A stretch of DNA of 64,000 nt from Anadara kagoshimensis (taxonomy: Eukaryota > Mollusca > Bivalvia > Arcoida > Arcidae), in contig CM037870.1 of the NCBI GenBank assembly GCA_021292105.1, positions 46,518,576 through 46,582,575 of the forward strand. The letters are read 5' to 3'. Position 1 is the stretch's first letter; every line of letters begins with the position of its first letter. The notes beneath the pieces are model-generated. The model was given only the letters and a program-made list of their open reading frames with translations, made no database searches and was not told the origin of the DNA. The translations under genes were made by a program, and so were the position numbers. Below, piece after piece: positions 24,943 through 37,183 of this stretch.

Positions 24943-25460
24943 GTACATAACTGTAAATGACGAGACATTTCTAACGCCGTGTTTAATTATAACGCAATTT
25001 TAGTTATTATCTTATTTGACTGGTCGGGACATTTTTCCTGATGTTTCAATGCTTCATACGTGATCTTTGATACCTTATTATAAATGCCAACACCGTGTTT
25101 GTTTAAAATGTCACTTCAACTGATATCATTGCAACTGGTCGGGACATTTTTCTTGATATTCTAATGCTTTATAAGAGGTCTCTGGTCTCTATTTGTAAAT
25201 GACCTGACAACTCCAACACCGTGTAACGTATAACGCCAATTCAACTGATATTTTGTTTAAATTGTTGAAGGATTTTTCTCAATATCTTGTTGAATCGGTT
25301 GGTGTTCCAATATTTCATACTGATATTTGGTGTTTCATTGTAAATTGCACGACAGTTCCAACGTCATACATGTTTATAACGCCAACTCAAATTATATGAC
25401 ATTTATTTTTCTTGATGTTCAAATGCTTCATTCGGAGTCTTTGGAATGACAAGCAACTTT
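23930..25460 (-). repeat. Degenerate satellite with ACTGGTCGGGACATTTTT core
   Basis: The core ACTGGTCGGGACATTTTT recurs near 23934, 24029, 24123, 24302, 24429, 24631, 25019 and 25134, with eroded copies between. Each is followed by GATGTTACAATGCTTCAT, CTTTGGTAT, TTGTAAATGAC and CGTGTTTGTTTATAACGCC blocks. Spacing is irregular (about 94-200 bp), with a longer higher-order duplication of about 320 bp (CCGTGATAA with TTTCTTTCCAGACAGTTCC near 24223 and 24545). On the minus strand the units stay open over long stretches (24203-24535 and 24397-24669) and give periodic peptides such as MKHW and PTSYTTYHLNWHYN. I read these as repeat translation rather than a gene. Confidence 0.82.
24905..24941. repeat. 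Poly-T tract of about 37
   Basis: A pure T run inside the satellite. It could be the poly-A tail of a minus-strand retroposed copy or simple slippage; no element body was identified next to it. Confidence 0.95.
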
Positions 25461-26662
25461 CAACTGTTCAGAGTTATATTGTTTCATACGAGGTCTTTTA
25501 ACATATATATCAATTGAATCTATCTGTGGTATAAAGCGTGAGGCTTTTTTTATTTTGATACTTATATAGATGCAATAACAAAATATGATTCACTATTAAT
25601 AACGGCGTGGTATATTCAAACTGCAATGCAGGAATAGATTGATTTAAAGGTAGATTGATTTTATTAAGCGCAATATCAAACATAATGTCAGATTTTGAAA
25701 TCTCAATACCGGGTATTTGAAACCTGCATTTTTGCATCTGAAACCCTTTATTGGATTGAGGATGTTTTTAGTATAACTTATACAAGAAGTATTATTAATA
25801 TTACCCATTGTATAAAGGTATCGAGCATTTAAACTTTATACTCTTTGGGAAATTAAAAAATAAATCTATAATATATAATACGATATATTTATATAAATGT
25901 CAAGTCATTACAGTAAAACCTATACATACAGAAAACACACATAACCTAGAAATGCGGAATATATAGACAGGTGGTCTTTATATAGATCTTCATTTTGGTG
26001 TAAATATGAAGAAAATTGCCTTTAACACACAAACTCTGGATAGAGGGCCTTTATTTAGAAGATGTCGTCATAGAAGATTTTACTAAAAGACTGGACAGTT
26101 AAACATTGACACGGTCGTTATATTATTATATCATTTTTTGAGTTTTTTTATTTTGCACATTATCGCCTTTTAGAAATCAATCCTGACGTTTTCAATAGAA
26201 TTTGTTTGTTAACTGGTATAATATGTAATTTTTTATAATCATGAATAAAAATAATAAATTGTAGAATCGATAACCAAAACTATTTGTCAAAATCATACTT
26301 ATCTTTAGATGTTGGTGGTGTTGTTTTGAGCAATACATTGCATATGGATAAAATTAAGCGATATTACATTTTAATTTGTACGTCGATTTGAATTAAATAT
26401 TAACACTTCACGAGGGTTCTTTATTAGACAGAGTTGATAACCACAGGATTCCGCTTCAACACATAAACATTTATTAATACATTGTTGTTGCACCTTCACT
26501 TAATATATGTTTATTTGTACGTTTTTTTTCGGTTTGGTAAATTACAAGCAATATTCCTACTGTGTCATTTAAACTATCTGTCCTACCAAATGATGTTATA
26601 TAATTATTTTTTAATTAGAAATTGACAATTGTGTTTACTGATGTACATTTGTTTATTTCCAG
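25461..26662. other. AT-rich DNA, no gene seen
   Basis: No supported gene. The last 35 bases, ending TTTATTTCCAG at 26662, form a pyrimidine-rich 3' splice-site-like context for the exon candidate that follows. Confidence 0.45.
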
Positions 26663-26895
26663 TGGTATTGATATCGATCATTAGATTATCAGTCGTTATA
26701 ACTAAAACGTGTAATAAAACTCTTAACTCAATTATTACAAAAGTTGGCCATCGTATGACTGAGAAGGGAAAAGGCATTGGTATTGAGGAGAATGCTGATG
26801 TTGTGCTGTCTGACAGCAAGGCCAAATGGAACAACTCTATCGCCTGGAAGCAAAGTATGAACACATTATACATTGGATCAACTTCAAGTATTTAA
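26663..26895 (+). CDS. Candidate terminal exon of an unknown host gene
   Basis: A good 3' splice-site context (pyrimidine-rich, ending TTTATTTCCAG at 26662) opens a frame that runs to TAA at 26893-26895. An AATAAA lies about 115 bp downstream (27008-27013). The first dozen residues are hydrophobic (VLISIIRLSVVI). The rest is polar and charged (GHRMTEKGKGIGIEENADVV, KAKWNNSIAWKQ), with more balanced codons than the surroundings. This would fit the end of a membrane protein with a short hydrophilic tail. No family is recognised and no upstream exon was found. It could be chance. Confidence 0.35.
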
Positions 26896-27007
26896 GATAA
26901 ACGGGTTCTTATAACTTAGTAGCAGGAACCATGCTATAAAATAAGAATGCAAAAAAACTTACATGATTCCAGAAGGCGAAATGCCACCAAAATAGTGTGA
27001 TGACGTG

Positions 27008-27013
27008 AATAAA
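27008..27013 (+). promoter_or_regulatory. Poly-A signal candidate
   Basis: AATAAA sits about 115 bp after the stop codon of the candidate terminal exon, a usual distance. In such AT-rich DNA the hexamer alone is weak evidence. Confidence 0.3.
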
Positions 27014-28699
27014 GCCAACGTTTACCATATATTATGTGATTTACACAGGTTAAAGGTCATATAAAAGATAACAGTGCTATTATGTAATTATTTTATTTAA
27101 CCACAAGATTATTGATCAAGTACATGAAGCTCTTAGTTATTAGCTTGTCGTTGTCTCTTGAAGATGTACAATCAAATAACAAAGTCCTTAAAGTACACTC
27201 GTATTTTAAATGAAAGAGAAATAAAAGGTTCTGAAAAGTGAGATTAACGGAACATTTCACCGAAACGTATCTATCGAAACCTTTATCACCTTAAGTTTGA
27301 TTGGAGATGTTCATCCAGTAAAGCATGATAAGATTTCAGTATGACCTTCACCTTACGTTACTAGATGTCCCCAGTAGGTAGCTATTCAGTTTATCTGATA
27401 TTGTAAAGTATAAAAAAAACACCACAGAACCGGAACGAAACGTATGATAGTAGACTCATATACAAAATATTGGTTCAATATCTAGCGGCGATTAGGGAAA
27501 GTGTCCTGAAATCTATCCTGCCCGCATGTCCGGTCGCATCACCAAATTAAAAGTCGCAACTCAACTAAAATGAAGAACCAGTCTCGAAACACACGACGTT
27601 TTTGATGATTTGTTAATTTGTGTTTATTGTTGAATTATCTATTTTCAAGTTTGGTTTTTGATTTTCTTTAATTTTATATATAAAATCAAAACAATCAAGG
27701 TCATATAAAAATGTGCTGAAAAATGCTTAAATGTAAAACAGTATACAATCTCCGTTTTGATTGGAGATGTTCATCTATTCAGTCACTATGAAGTCTTCAA
27801 TTAACTTGCGTGCATTCCATAGACTTAAACATCCACAGTCTTAAGTTGAACTGTATTATGAGTATAATGTGAAAATTACTTTATCTACAAAAAAAGCTAC
27901 AAGACGGACACGCTTCAAGAATAAACAGTGTTGTCAAACAAATAATTGAAATGTACAAACCTTGATAAATATCAGAACATATAATCATATAGAGCTTGTA
28001 TTCCCTAGCCATTAAATCGATCTGTTCTCTCTTGAGGTAAAACAAGAAAGAAAAAAAAAATCGAAAACTTGCAGATTTGATTTAATTCAAAACCAGCAGT
28101 ATGACATTAGAATGCAAACTTTATCCGTTTTAAATATGTGTACAAAGTATAATATAAAAACACCATCTTGCTAACAAAATAAAGATCTAATGTGATTGAA
28201 AACAGAAGCTATATTAGATTTAGTAACATTGTATTATTTTGTGTAAATTGAATATAGGATGGTATGATCATTTTATCAAAATTGATGGAGACGTAACATT
28301 GTTTTTTGTATAGTTATTTTGTTGATAGTATCACCAATTTCCAGTATAAACATCTATAATGTTAAACTGTATCCCTTTGAAATAAGAGAAATAGACATTT
28401 AAGATTATTATAACCCACGTCAATGTATAGGAAATGGGCGTCTCGAATGGACTAGATGAACATACCGAATATAAACTTAGACATAATAACTGTTTTGATT
28501 TACATTATTGGTTGTGGTTCTAGTTCATCAATTTTTCTTTTTTCAAAACTTTTTTAAAATTTTTATTTCATTACCTTTCCAAAACGAGGAATTACTTTAA
28601 ATTAAAAAAACGACGTATATTTGATTTATTTAAATTTCAATAACTCTACAATTGTGTAGATAACTAAATCCAAAAAACCTTCTTAGCACTCTGTCTAAC
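27014..28699. other. AT-rich DNA, no gene seen
   Basis: A short segment, GATTGGAGATGTTCATC, occurs near 27300 and 27762; otherwise no repeat or coding feature was found. Confidence 0.5.
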
Positions 28700-28815
28700 T
28701 TCCTTAGGGGACGTTCAAGTGTTTGATTTTTCAGTTTTCAAAGTTTTACTTTGTCTTTGGGACTGTGGTTTGGACATGGACCAGTATTGTTTGTGTGTGA
28801 TTCAATGCATTAATG
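28700..28815 (-). repeat. Family A, 5' fragment
   Basis: The minus-strand fragment carries the TTTGGACATGGACCAGTAT and AAAGTTTTACTTTG blocks of the family start. An open frame at 28719-29006 begins inside it and is not a gene. Confidence 0.7.
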
Positions 28816-29110
28816 TAAAAATATTAGTTCAAGGTTTTCAGCTTAATCCATCTGAAATCATAATCAGTTTTGTCTATGTTGGTATAGAATGTGTTGTCAA
28901 CTGCATAATTTGCTTTGCAATAACACTTGTCTTATTGCACCCTACCTTGTATAAAAGTATTACATGTCAGTTGACATATAATTCATGTAAGTATTTCCGT
29001 TTTTAAGAGATCTAATATTGTAACACAACACCAGAAATATTAGGAATTACGTTTTTGTAATTTCCGTTTCTTACACCTTATAACAACATTACTGCACAGT
29101 GACATAACAT

Positions 29111-29325
29111 ACAGTACAGACCTGTCGAAAGTTTAACACTAAGCTTACGATTATTTGCAGAATCAATAGCTCATCCCGGCATCGCGTTACATCGAAAGAT
29201 ATCCGACCGCTGTTATCTATCTCTCGGCAGATTTTCGAGCAATATCTATGTATATCTCGGCCATTCGGCAGTAGAGCTTGGGTATTTTAGTTAGCTGTGT
29301 TAAACGTTAGACAGGTCTGTACTGT
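29111..29325. mobile_element. MITE-like TIR element, copy 2
   Basis: The left end CAGTACAGACCTGTCGAAAG, then TTTAACAC, and the right end, which reads CAGTACAGACCTGTCTAACG, then TTTAACAC in reverse complement, form TIRs of about 28 bp with three mismatches. The termini match those of the element at 8.75 kb, but the interiors are only weakly similar. The length is about 215 bp and there is no coding capacity. Target duplications are unclear. Confidence 0.75.
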
Positions 29326-29955
29326 GTATATAAAGTGTATAATACACAGAAGGGTTGCACGCAGGTTTTGTAAGTCACATCATGTCTCAATAATTATTGT
29401 TAGACAGGTGGGTAATTAACGCAGTATTGTCATGTAATCAAGAAAACATCAAATTAAATATTAATATTCTTTAGCTTTTCTGGTATAAAAATAACTACTT
29501 GTATATGCCAGGGTTCACTATCCTGACACTAGAGACTGCCTAGAAAACAAACCTCTTTATCTGAACATGAACTTTAGACAATTCTGGCACACGGCACTTA
29601 ATAGTCATTATCATATGAAAAGAATCAACCTTATTGGGCGAGATAATGGATTGTTAACTTTCTGTCCATATACACCCACCAACAAATGTTACATATATTG
29701 AATGAAAATTAGTATTATTTTGTTACGCAACGTCTTTATTTTAAAAAATCACAAATTATGTTTTCGAAAATGGTTTGGTGCGGCAAAAAATAATCTGAAA
29801 CTGTAGACATGTAATTACTTTGTGTGTTAAAATGAAGAAGATAATAATAGATTTTAGTGTACATTAACTTGTTCGAACTATACTATATAACTCCGTGGTT
29901 TAAATAGTTGATGCTTTAACTTGAGGACTAATGTACTAAAGAATTGATGCTTTAG
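29326..29955. other. AT-rich DNA, no gene seen
   Basis: No feature supported. Confidence 0.45.
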
Positions 29956-30440
29956 GTACTTATGTACTAATGGCCCGCGCATAAACAATCCGTGGTCCTC
30001 AAGCACTTATTTTCTTTCAATATTATATGATTTAGGATGAACAAGAATAATTTTGTTGCATAAGAAAATGACTTATTTAAAGCTAATAGTTTATGTTGTT
30101 TAGTATTGAACAAGATTACTTTTCTTGAATAAAAAATTACAAGAACGAAATACCCTCGTATTAATAATCCGTGGTCCTGAAATACTTATTTTAAGTTCAT
30201 ATTTTTGTTCATAAGAAAATTACAACAGTGGAATGCCCGCGTATTAACAACCCGTTTTCCTGAAATATTTATTTTAAGTTCAGATTTTCTGTTGTTTAAT
30301 GTTCCTGCTTAAGAATATTACAAAAATGGAATTCTGCTAAATATCAATCCGTGGTCCTGAAATACTTATTTTAAGTTCATATTTTCTGTTATTTGGTGTT
30401 GAACAATATCAATGTTCTTGTATAAGAAACTTACTAGACT
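29956..30440. repeat. Tandem repeat of about 80-180 bp units
   Basis: AATCCGTGGTCCTGAAATAC with CTTATTTTAAGTTCATATTT recurs near 29987, 30166, 30248 (decayed) and 30346. Each is preceded by TGCCCGCGTATTAA-like and CATAAGAAAATTAC blocks. The units are diverged and of unequal length. No coding character. Confidence 0.8.
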
Positions 30441-31659
30441 GGCAACATATATATCATGTAACATGACAAATCATGTAGTTTTATTTTATTAAAACTTCGA
30501 AACACCACATGACATATAGCATAAATCTTTTTGGATGTAACTTTCAATTTGGCTTAAAATATTGATATTAAGCCTAAGTCATGGAAATTTATTCATTATG
30601 AAGCCCTTGCTTCGGACAATTAATTGAACCTAATGATTGTCAGTCTCTCAGAAGAAATCATTTTCAAGAGTGTCGAATACGGTTAAATTGTAATGTATCA
30701 AAGCTAAGTGCGTTTGGATGTAACATCTTTATTACTTTGAGATGTCTGTTGGCGTCATAAGGTCATTTTTTAATCATTAATAGTGTTGCCACTTGTCATT
30801 CTTGTCTGTATAAAATAATTTAAACTGATATTTGTTGGAATTTATATCTCTTTCCAATAAAATTTTTATACATTAATGCCAGAAGTATGACAGCGATTGA
30901 TAATATTTAGCTTTATTGAAATATAACCCAAAATAAAACTCTTTTAAGTATGCTTTCAATGGACATAAATCTTCTATCATATCTACATCTTGGCTTTCTC
31001 TCTTTTTAATTGTGACATATATGTCATATATATTCAATATATCCCCTTTGTAGCAGCTTGATTGACTCCAGCAGTATCCCTAGTAAGTCTTGTGTATGAA
31101 TGCATAATATATATGGTCCATAATACATTTCTTTTTATTCAAAAGTTAGAGCCCTGCAACGCACATTGACATCTTGTAAATTCTTAGCAATATATATTTT
31201 GTGCTGTACATCAAATATATTTTTAAAGAAGATTTTTCAACAGAAAGAAATAAAATTACATATATAACTGAAAAACGTGTACTTTGCAACAATCGATGCT
31301 ATACATCTTCTGCACTTCTGTGCATTCAGATGGGTACCTAGCAGACAGTTATTATCACTTCTATGTCATGTGATGTACTTCACCAAGGGAATTATTTTTC
31401 CAGGACTAGAGATAAAAATAAATATAAAAGACTAGCAATTTGTATAATTGTTTCCTACAACTGAAGGATATAATGTACAAGTCAATAATTTTCTTCCAAG
31501 ACATTCCATGGTTTTAACATAATACAGGAAAGCATTAACATTCTCTCAATGGTGTCTGCTAGCTCCTTAATTGTCTATGAAATTCAAGATAGAGAACTCA
31601 CCAAAACAACTTTTGCCATGGGCAGTAATCATTTGTAAATAGATACTTATTAAAGATAA
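30441..31659. other. AT-rich DNA, no gene seen
   Basis: No gene or repeat supported. Confidence 0.5.
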
Positions 31660-34600
31660 TTGAGATTAGATGTAAGATATTCTACATAATAGTAATTTTT
31701 TCTGAAAAATTGGGTGATTCTATTTATCAAAAAGAATTTAAATGTTCAGGGCACTATTTCGACTCCAAATGCAATGGACATTGGAAGTTTAAATAACTAT
31801 CATTTTGAAATTAACCTTCGGGAACAGACAATATCTGCTAAAATATAGCATATAATATTAGTCTTTGGTTACTGATGATGTCGGTGTGAGGTTACAAATA
31901 TGACGTTAAAGCGTGTTTGGTGTTGTTCGTGGTCACAGAGAACCTTTATCATATGCTGTATAAGAAGAAACGTTAGCGTTAGGATAATCTCGCGGTTTTG
32001 ACCTTCCAAATTATTTCGCGGTAAGAAATTTTCTCGGCTCAGATTGTAGAGAAAATGTACAAAGAGAAATAAGAAAGTTTAGCTTTGAAAATATATTCGC
32101 GATAAAGAGTAACAGTGAATGTTTTTTCTTATACAGAATGCAAAATTGTTTTCGTCACTTATATAATATATTATTTAAATTTTAATCCTAAATGTCCATG
32201 AGAGTTTTTATTCCACTGTTAGTAATTTTTGATGTCTTATGACATGATCACGGTAGATCCGGATGTTGAACAGTAAGCTGTTCCGCTAAAATCGTTAAAA
32301 TGTACTTTTAGATATTGAGATGTCCAGTTTAAGCAGAAAAATGTCAATCACAGGTTGTTCCGCCAAACGAATCGGATCAAAGAACTAATACAACGCTTGT
32401 CAGTGATAAGAAAAACAAGAATTCACGTTTTTCAATCAAAGACTTCTCAAAACAAGAGTAAACTATCAGATATATTGTCATGTATATTAATATACGATTC
32501 ATATCAACTTAATACGTATACACTGTACACAATGACAAATTATTAGACAAGCCAGTCCATCGTTGTTTGCAGACACGTTATAGTAAGATAAAATTAAAGA
32601 AGCCATGACTCATTCATGTGGATTCATTTTGTTTGATTAGTATCTTCGTGGTTTTAATTACATATCTTCTGTTGTATTAATTGAATTTCTGATTAATGAA
32701 CACAGTTTAACACAGCTGTCTGGTCCTACTGTGTCATGTGTCTGGTTTTTCAACTTCTCTATATCTTGTAAAAGGGTCTGTACTTTTCCGTTGAAATCGT
32801 TGATGTCAGACCAGTTTAATATATATGTATTTTCCTTTTTGGTATGATATAAGATGCAAGATATTCTACATAACGGTAATACTTGCTGATATATTGCTTG
32901 ATTCTCTTTTCAAAAGGGTTTATATGTTCATGGCTGTATTTCGACCACAAAATGCAATGGGCATTGGAAATTTAAATAACGTATCATTTTGAAATTAACC
33001 TTCGAGTTCAGACAATTTCTGCTAAAATATAGCATATAATATTAGTTTTTGATGACTTATGATGTCTATGTGAGGTTACAAATATGACGTTAAAGCGTGT
33101 TTGGTGTTTGATCAATTCAGCTTTCGTGGTCACAGAGAACCTTTATCATATGTGCAAGATTGTTTAGTCACTAACATAATACATTATTTCAGTTTAAGAT
33201 CAAAATGTTTGTGTGAGGTTTTTTTCCATTGTTTGTAATTTTTGATGTCTTATGACATGATCATGGTAGATCTGGATGTTGAACAATAAGCTGTTCCGCT
33301 AAAATCGTTAAAATGTACTTTTAGATATTGAGATGTCCAGTTTAAGCAGAAAAATGTCAATCACAGGTTGTTCCGCCAAACGAATCGGATCAAAGAACTA
33401 ATACAACGCTTGTCAGTGATAAGAAAAACAAGAAACTAAGTTTTCCAATCAAAGACTTCTCATAACAAGAGTGAACTATCAGATATATTGTCATGTATGT
33501 TATTATACGATTCATATCAACTTAATACGTATACACTGTACACAATGACAAATTATCAGACAAGCCAGTCTATCGTTGTTTACAGACACGTTATAGTAAG
33601 GCAAAATTTAAGAAGCCATGACTCATTCATGTGGATTCATTTTGTTTGATTAGTATCTTCGTGGTTTTAATTACATATCTTCTGTTGTATTAATTGAATT
33701 TCTTATTGATGAACACAGTTTAACATAGCTGTCTGGTCCTACTGTGTCATGTGTCTGGTTTTTCAACTTCTCTATATCTTGTAAAGGGGTCTGTACTTTT
33801 CCGTTGAAATTATTGATGTCAGACCAGTTTTATATATGTGTATTTTCTGTTTTGTAATGATATAAGATGCAAGATATTCTACATAACGGTAATACTTGCT
33901 GATATATTGTTTGATTCTATTTTCAAAAGGGTTTATATGTTCATGGCTGTATTTCGACCAAAAAATGCAATAGGCATTGACAATTTAAATAACGTATCAT
34001 TTTGAAATTAACCCTTCGAGTTCAGACAATTTCTGCTAAAATATAGCATATAATATTAGTTTTTGGTGACTCATGACTTCTTTGTAAGGTTATAAATATG
34101 ACGTTAAAGCGTGTTTAGTGTTTGATCAATTCACTTTTCGTGGTCACAGAAAACCTTTATCATATGTGCAAGATTGTTTAGTCACTAACATAATACATTA
34201 TTTCAGTTTAAGACCAAAATGTTCGTGTGAGGTTTTTTTCCACTGTTTGTAATTTTTGATGTCTTATGACATGATCGTGATTATCTAGATTATGAACAGT
34301 AGGCTATTTCGCTAAAATCGTTAAAATGTACTTTTAGAAATTAAGATGTCCCGTCAAAGCAGAAAATGTCAATCACAGGTTGTTCTGCCAAACGAATCGT
34401 ATCAAAGAACTAATACAACGCTTGTCAGTGATAAGAAAAACAAGAAACTGAGATTTTTAATCAAAGACTTCTCAAAACAAGAGTGAACTATCAAATATAC
34501 TGCCATGTATGTTATTATACGATTCATATCAACTTAATACATATACACTGTACACAATGGCAAATTATCAGACAAGCCAGTCCATCGTTGTTTACTGACA

Positions 34601-35880
34601 CATTATAGTAAGATAAAATTAAAGAAGCCGTGACTGATTCATGTGGATTCATTTTGTTTGATTAGCATCTTCGTGGTTTTAATTACATATCTTCTGTTGT
34701 ATTAATTGAATTTCTGATTGATGAACACAGTTTAACATAGCTGTCTGGTCCTACTGTGTCATGTGTCTGGTTTTCCAACTTCTCTATATCTTGTAAAAGG
34801 GTCTGTACTTTTCCGTTGAAATCGTTGATGTCAGACCAGTTTAATATATATGTATTTTCCTTTTTGGTATGATATAAGATGCAAGATATTCTACATAACG
34901 ATAACACTTGCTGATATATTGTTTGATTCTATTTTCAAAAGGGTTTATATGTTCATGGCTGTATTTCGACCAAAAAATGCAATAGGCATTGACAATTTAA
35001 ATAACGTATCATTTTGAAATTAACCCTTCGAGTTCAGACAATTTCTGCTAAAATATAGCATATAATATTAGTTTTTGGTGACTCATGATGTCTATGTGAG
35101 GGTACAACTATGACGTTAAAGCGTGTTTGGTATTTGATCAATTCAGCTTTTGTGGTCACAGAGAACCTTTATCATATGTGCAAGATTGTTTAGTCACTTA
35201 CATAATACATTATTTCAGTTTAAGACCAAAATGTTCGTGTGAGGTTTTTTTCCACTGTTTATAATTTTTGATGTCTTATGACATGATCGTGATGATCTAT
35301 ATTATGAACAGTAGGCTATTTCGCTAAAATCGTTAAAATGTACTTTTAGAAATTAAGATGTCCCGTCAAAGCAGAAAATGTCAATCACAGGTTGTTCCGC
35401 CAAACGAATCGGATCAAAGAACTAATACAACGCTTGTCAGTGATAAGAAAAACAAGAAACTAAGTTTTTCAATCAAAGACTTCTCAAAACAAGAGTAAAC
35501 TATCAGATATATTGTCATGTATGTTATTATACGATTCATATCAACTTAATACACATACACTGTACACAATGACAAATTATCAGACAAGCCAGTCCATCGT
35601 TGTTTACAGACACATTATAGTAAGATAAAATTAAAGAAGCCATGACTGATTCATGTGGATTCATTTTGTTTGATTAGTATCTTCGTGGTTTTAATTACAT
35701 ATATACTGTTGTATTAATTGAATTCTCTGATTGATGAACACAGTTTAACATAGCTGTCTGGTCCTACTGTGTCATGTGTCTGGTTTTTCACTTCTTTATA
35801 TCTTGTCAAGGAATTTGTACTTTTGCGTTGAAATCATTGATAACCAGTTTTGTATATATGTATTATCTCTTTTGATATGA
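31660..35880. repeat. Four-copy tandem array, 1,012-bp unit
   Basis: The landmark GTTGTTCCGCCAAACGAATC starts at 32354, 33366, 34379 (one change) and 35391, giving periods of 1012, 1013 and 1012 bp. The landmark AAGATATTCTACATAACGGT starts each unit near 32858, 33870 and 34883, with a diverged start near 31664. The first unit is more diverged and carries about 190 bp extra near 31957-32140. Units 2-4 are very alike. The array ends near 35880, just before a family A copy. No known domain was found. Confidence 0.92.
34683..34907 (-). CDS. Short ORF inside the 1,012-bp unit (uncertain)
   Basis: A 74-codon minus-strand frame in the third unit gives a helical, charged product (WSDINDFNGKVQTLLQDIEK, then LENQTHDTVGPDS). 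The same frame is open in unit 1 (about 32660-32880, without the ATG) and disrupted in units 2 and 4. It could be a fragment of an exon copied by the tandem duplication, or chance. No family is recognised. Confidence 0.18.
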   Translation of the reverse strand: MLSLCRISCILYHTKKENTYILNWSDINDFNGKVQTLLQDIEKLENQTHDTVGPDSYVKLCSSIRNSINTTEDM

Positions 35881-35935
35881 GCAACGTTTGAACACATTGT
35901 TTTAGACGTATATCTTTGATATTGGGTTAAATAAA

Positions 35936-36385
35936 TTAAAAAACAAACATACCAATCCATGTCCATGTCATAATCCCAAAGTAAAGTAAAAACTGACAAA
36001 TTAGGTTAAACACATGGTTTTCCACCAGTGAATTGCGCCGAGAGCTCCGGAAAGGTATGTATCTCTTGTTCAGCTAGCGACACCGACATGTGTATAATCA
36101 AAATTGATAGTGAATAAAAAATGAAATCATGGGACGCCAAATATATCAAGGGTAATTCTGGACACAGAGACAACGTACTTATTTACAATATTGTAATGAC
36201 GGCCATAAAACTTTTGATGGCCCTGCAAATCTATAGGCTTGCAATATCCCTTGGTCACAATTTATTGTAAGTAGCTCGCTTCGTTGTATAATTTTCCCGC
36301 AGTGGAAACAAGCTCTTCAATGGCATATTAATTGTAAACTAAATACACCATAAGCAGGAGAAGCCGGTATGCTGCTGGAAAGCAA
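35936..36385 (+). repeat. Family A, longest copy of the A half
   Basis: It shows the full A-half order: ACAAACATACCAATCC, CATAATCCCAAAG, GAGCTCCGGAAAGG, the CAGCTAGCGACACCGACATG block, GGGACGCCAAATATATC, GGACACAGAGACAAC, AATATTGTAATGACGGCC, CTTGCAATATCCC and CATAAGCAGGAGAAGCCGG. The family B half does not follow here. Confidence 0.85.
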
Positions 36386-36756
36386 AAAGAAAGATGAGTT
36401 TATCTTTTGTTGGTATAAACGTATTGTTCATAATATATTACCCTTTTTTATGTCATATCGTTCCTTTTTTGCCACCCAAATTTGGGAGTTTTATAATCAG
36501 GTACCAATTTCTCCAAAATATGTAATTTACTTCCTTAAATATGAGCACCAATGAGAACAAACTTTATGCTTTGTAATAATGTTTTATTCAAACAAATTAT
36601 GAAGGTTATAAAGTTTTCTCTCGGTTGCAATTTATATTTCCTAATTTATATTAGTCAAAATATAAGTTCGACCAAATATTCGAAAATGTTATAAAATATC
36701 TAAAGTTCAATATATTGGCCATACACAATAAGAGAGAAATGTTAAAATAAATCATA

Positions 36757-36824
36757 AACTGATATTGTGAAATATTGTCCCGAGTTGACGAGTCAACGAG
36801 GGACAATATTTCACAATATCAGTT
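36757..36824. repeat. Perfect 25-bp inverted repeat
   Basis: The arms AACTGATATTGTGAAATATT plus GTCCC (36757-36781) and their exact reverse complement (36800-36824) flank an 18-base loop. The loop itself contains GTTGAC and GTCAAC. This can extrude as a cruciform or fold as a long RNA hairpin. It sits just outside a structured TIR element. Confidence 0.93.
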
Positions 36825-36833
36825 CAATAACCC

Positions 36834-37183
36834 TTTTATTATATAGCAAAATAAATTTCGTTTACTTCCCACTAGTATTTCATCTCAAAAGACCATTTTT
36901 TCTTACAATACATAAATATTGCACTTGTTCTTGTATACGGATATAAGAACTAGTGCAATACGACAACAACTCAATCATGACGTTGTCAGCCATGTAACAA
37001 CAATCGTATGACGTCATAAATGACAGCGTCATGTGACAAAGCGTGCAATATGAAAAAAAATTGATTCGGGTAACCTCGGACTGTAGCAAAGTTTGCGTGC
37101 AAATATCGATATATATTGCACGCTAACACCTCGGGATTTATCCTTTAATTTCTATGTGATGCATATATTGCTATATAATAAAA
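36834..37183. mobile_element. Structured MITE-like element, 16-bp TIRs
   Basis: TTTTATTATATAGCAA at 36834-36849 is repeated inverted at 37168-37183. Inside are two further inverted pairs: ATTGCACTTGTTCTT (36918-36932) against 36945-36959 with one mismatch, and AGCGTGCAATAT (37040-37051) against 37113-37124. No coding capacity. The right TIR overlaps the start of the ribozyme repeat that follows, so the true boundary is uncertain. Confidence 0.55.

Noticed and set aside
26604-26873. Minus-strand open frame of 89 codons
   Set aside because: It mirrors the plus-strand exon candidate, which has better signals.
27290-27780. Shared GATTGGAGATGTTCATC near 27300 and 27762
   Set aside because: Only a 17-bp match with weak flanking similarity; not enough to call a repeat.
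28719-29006. Plus-strand open frame of 95 codons
   Set aside because: It starts in an antisense family A fragment and continues into T-rich DNA.
31866-31900. CTGATGA in the first 1,012-bp unit
   Set aside because: No GAAA box or pairing stems follow; a chance heptamer.
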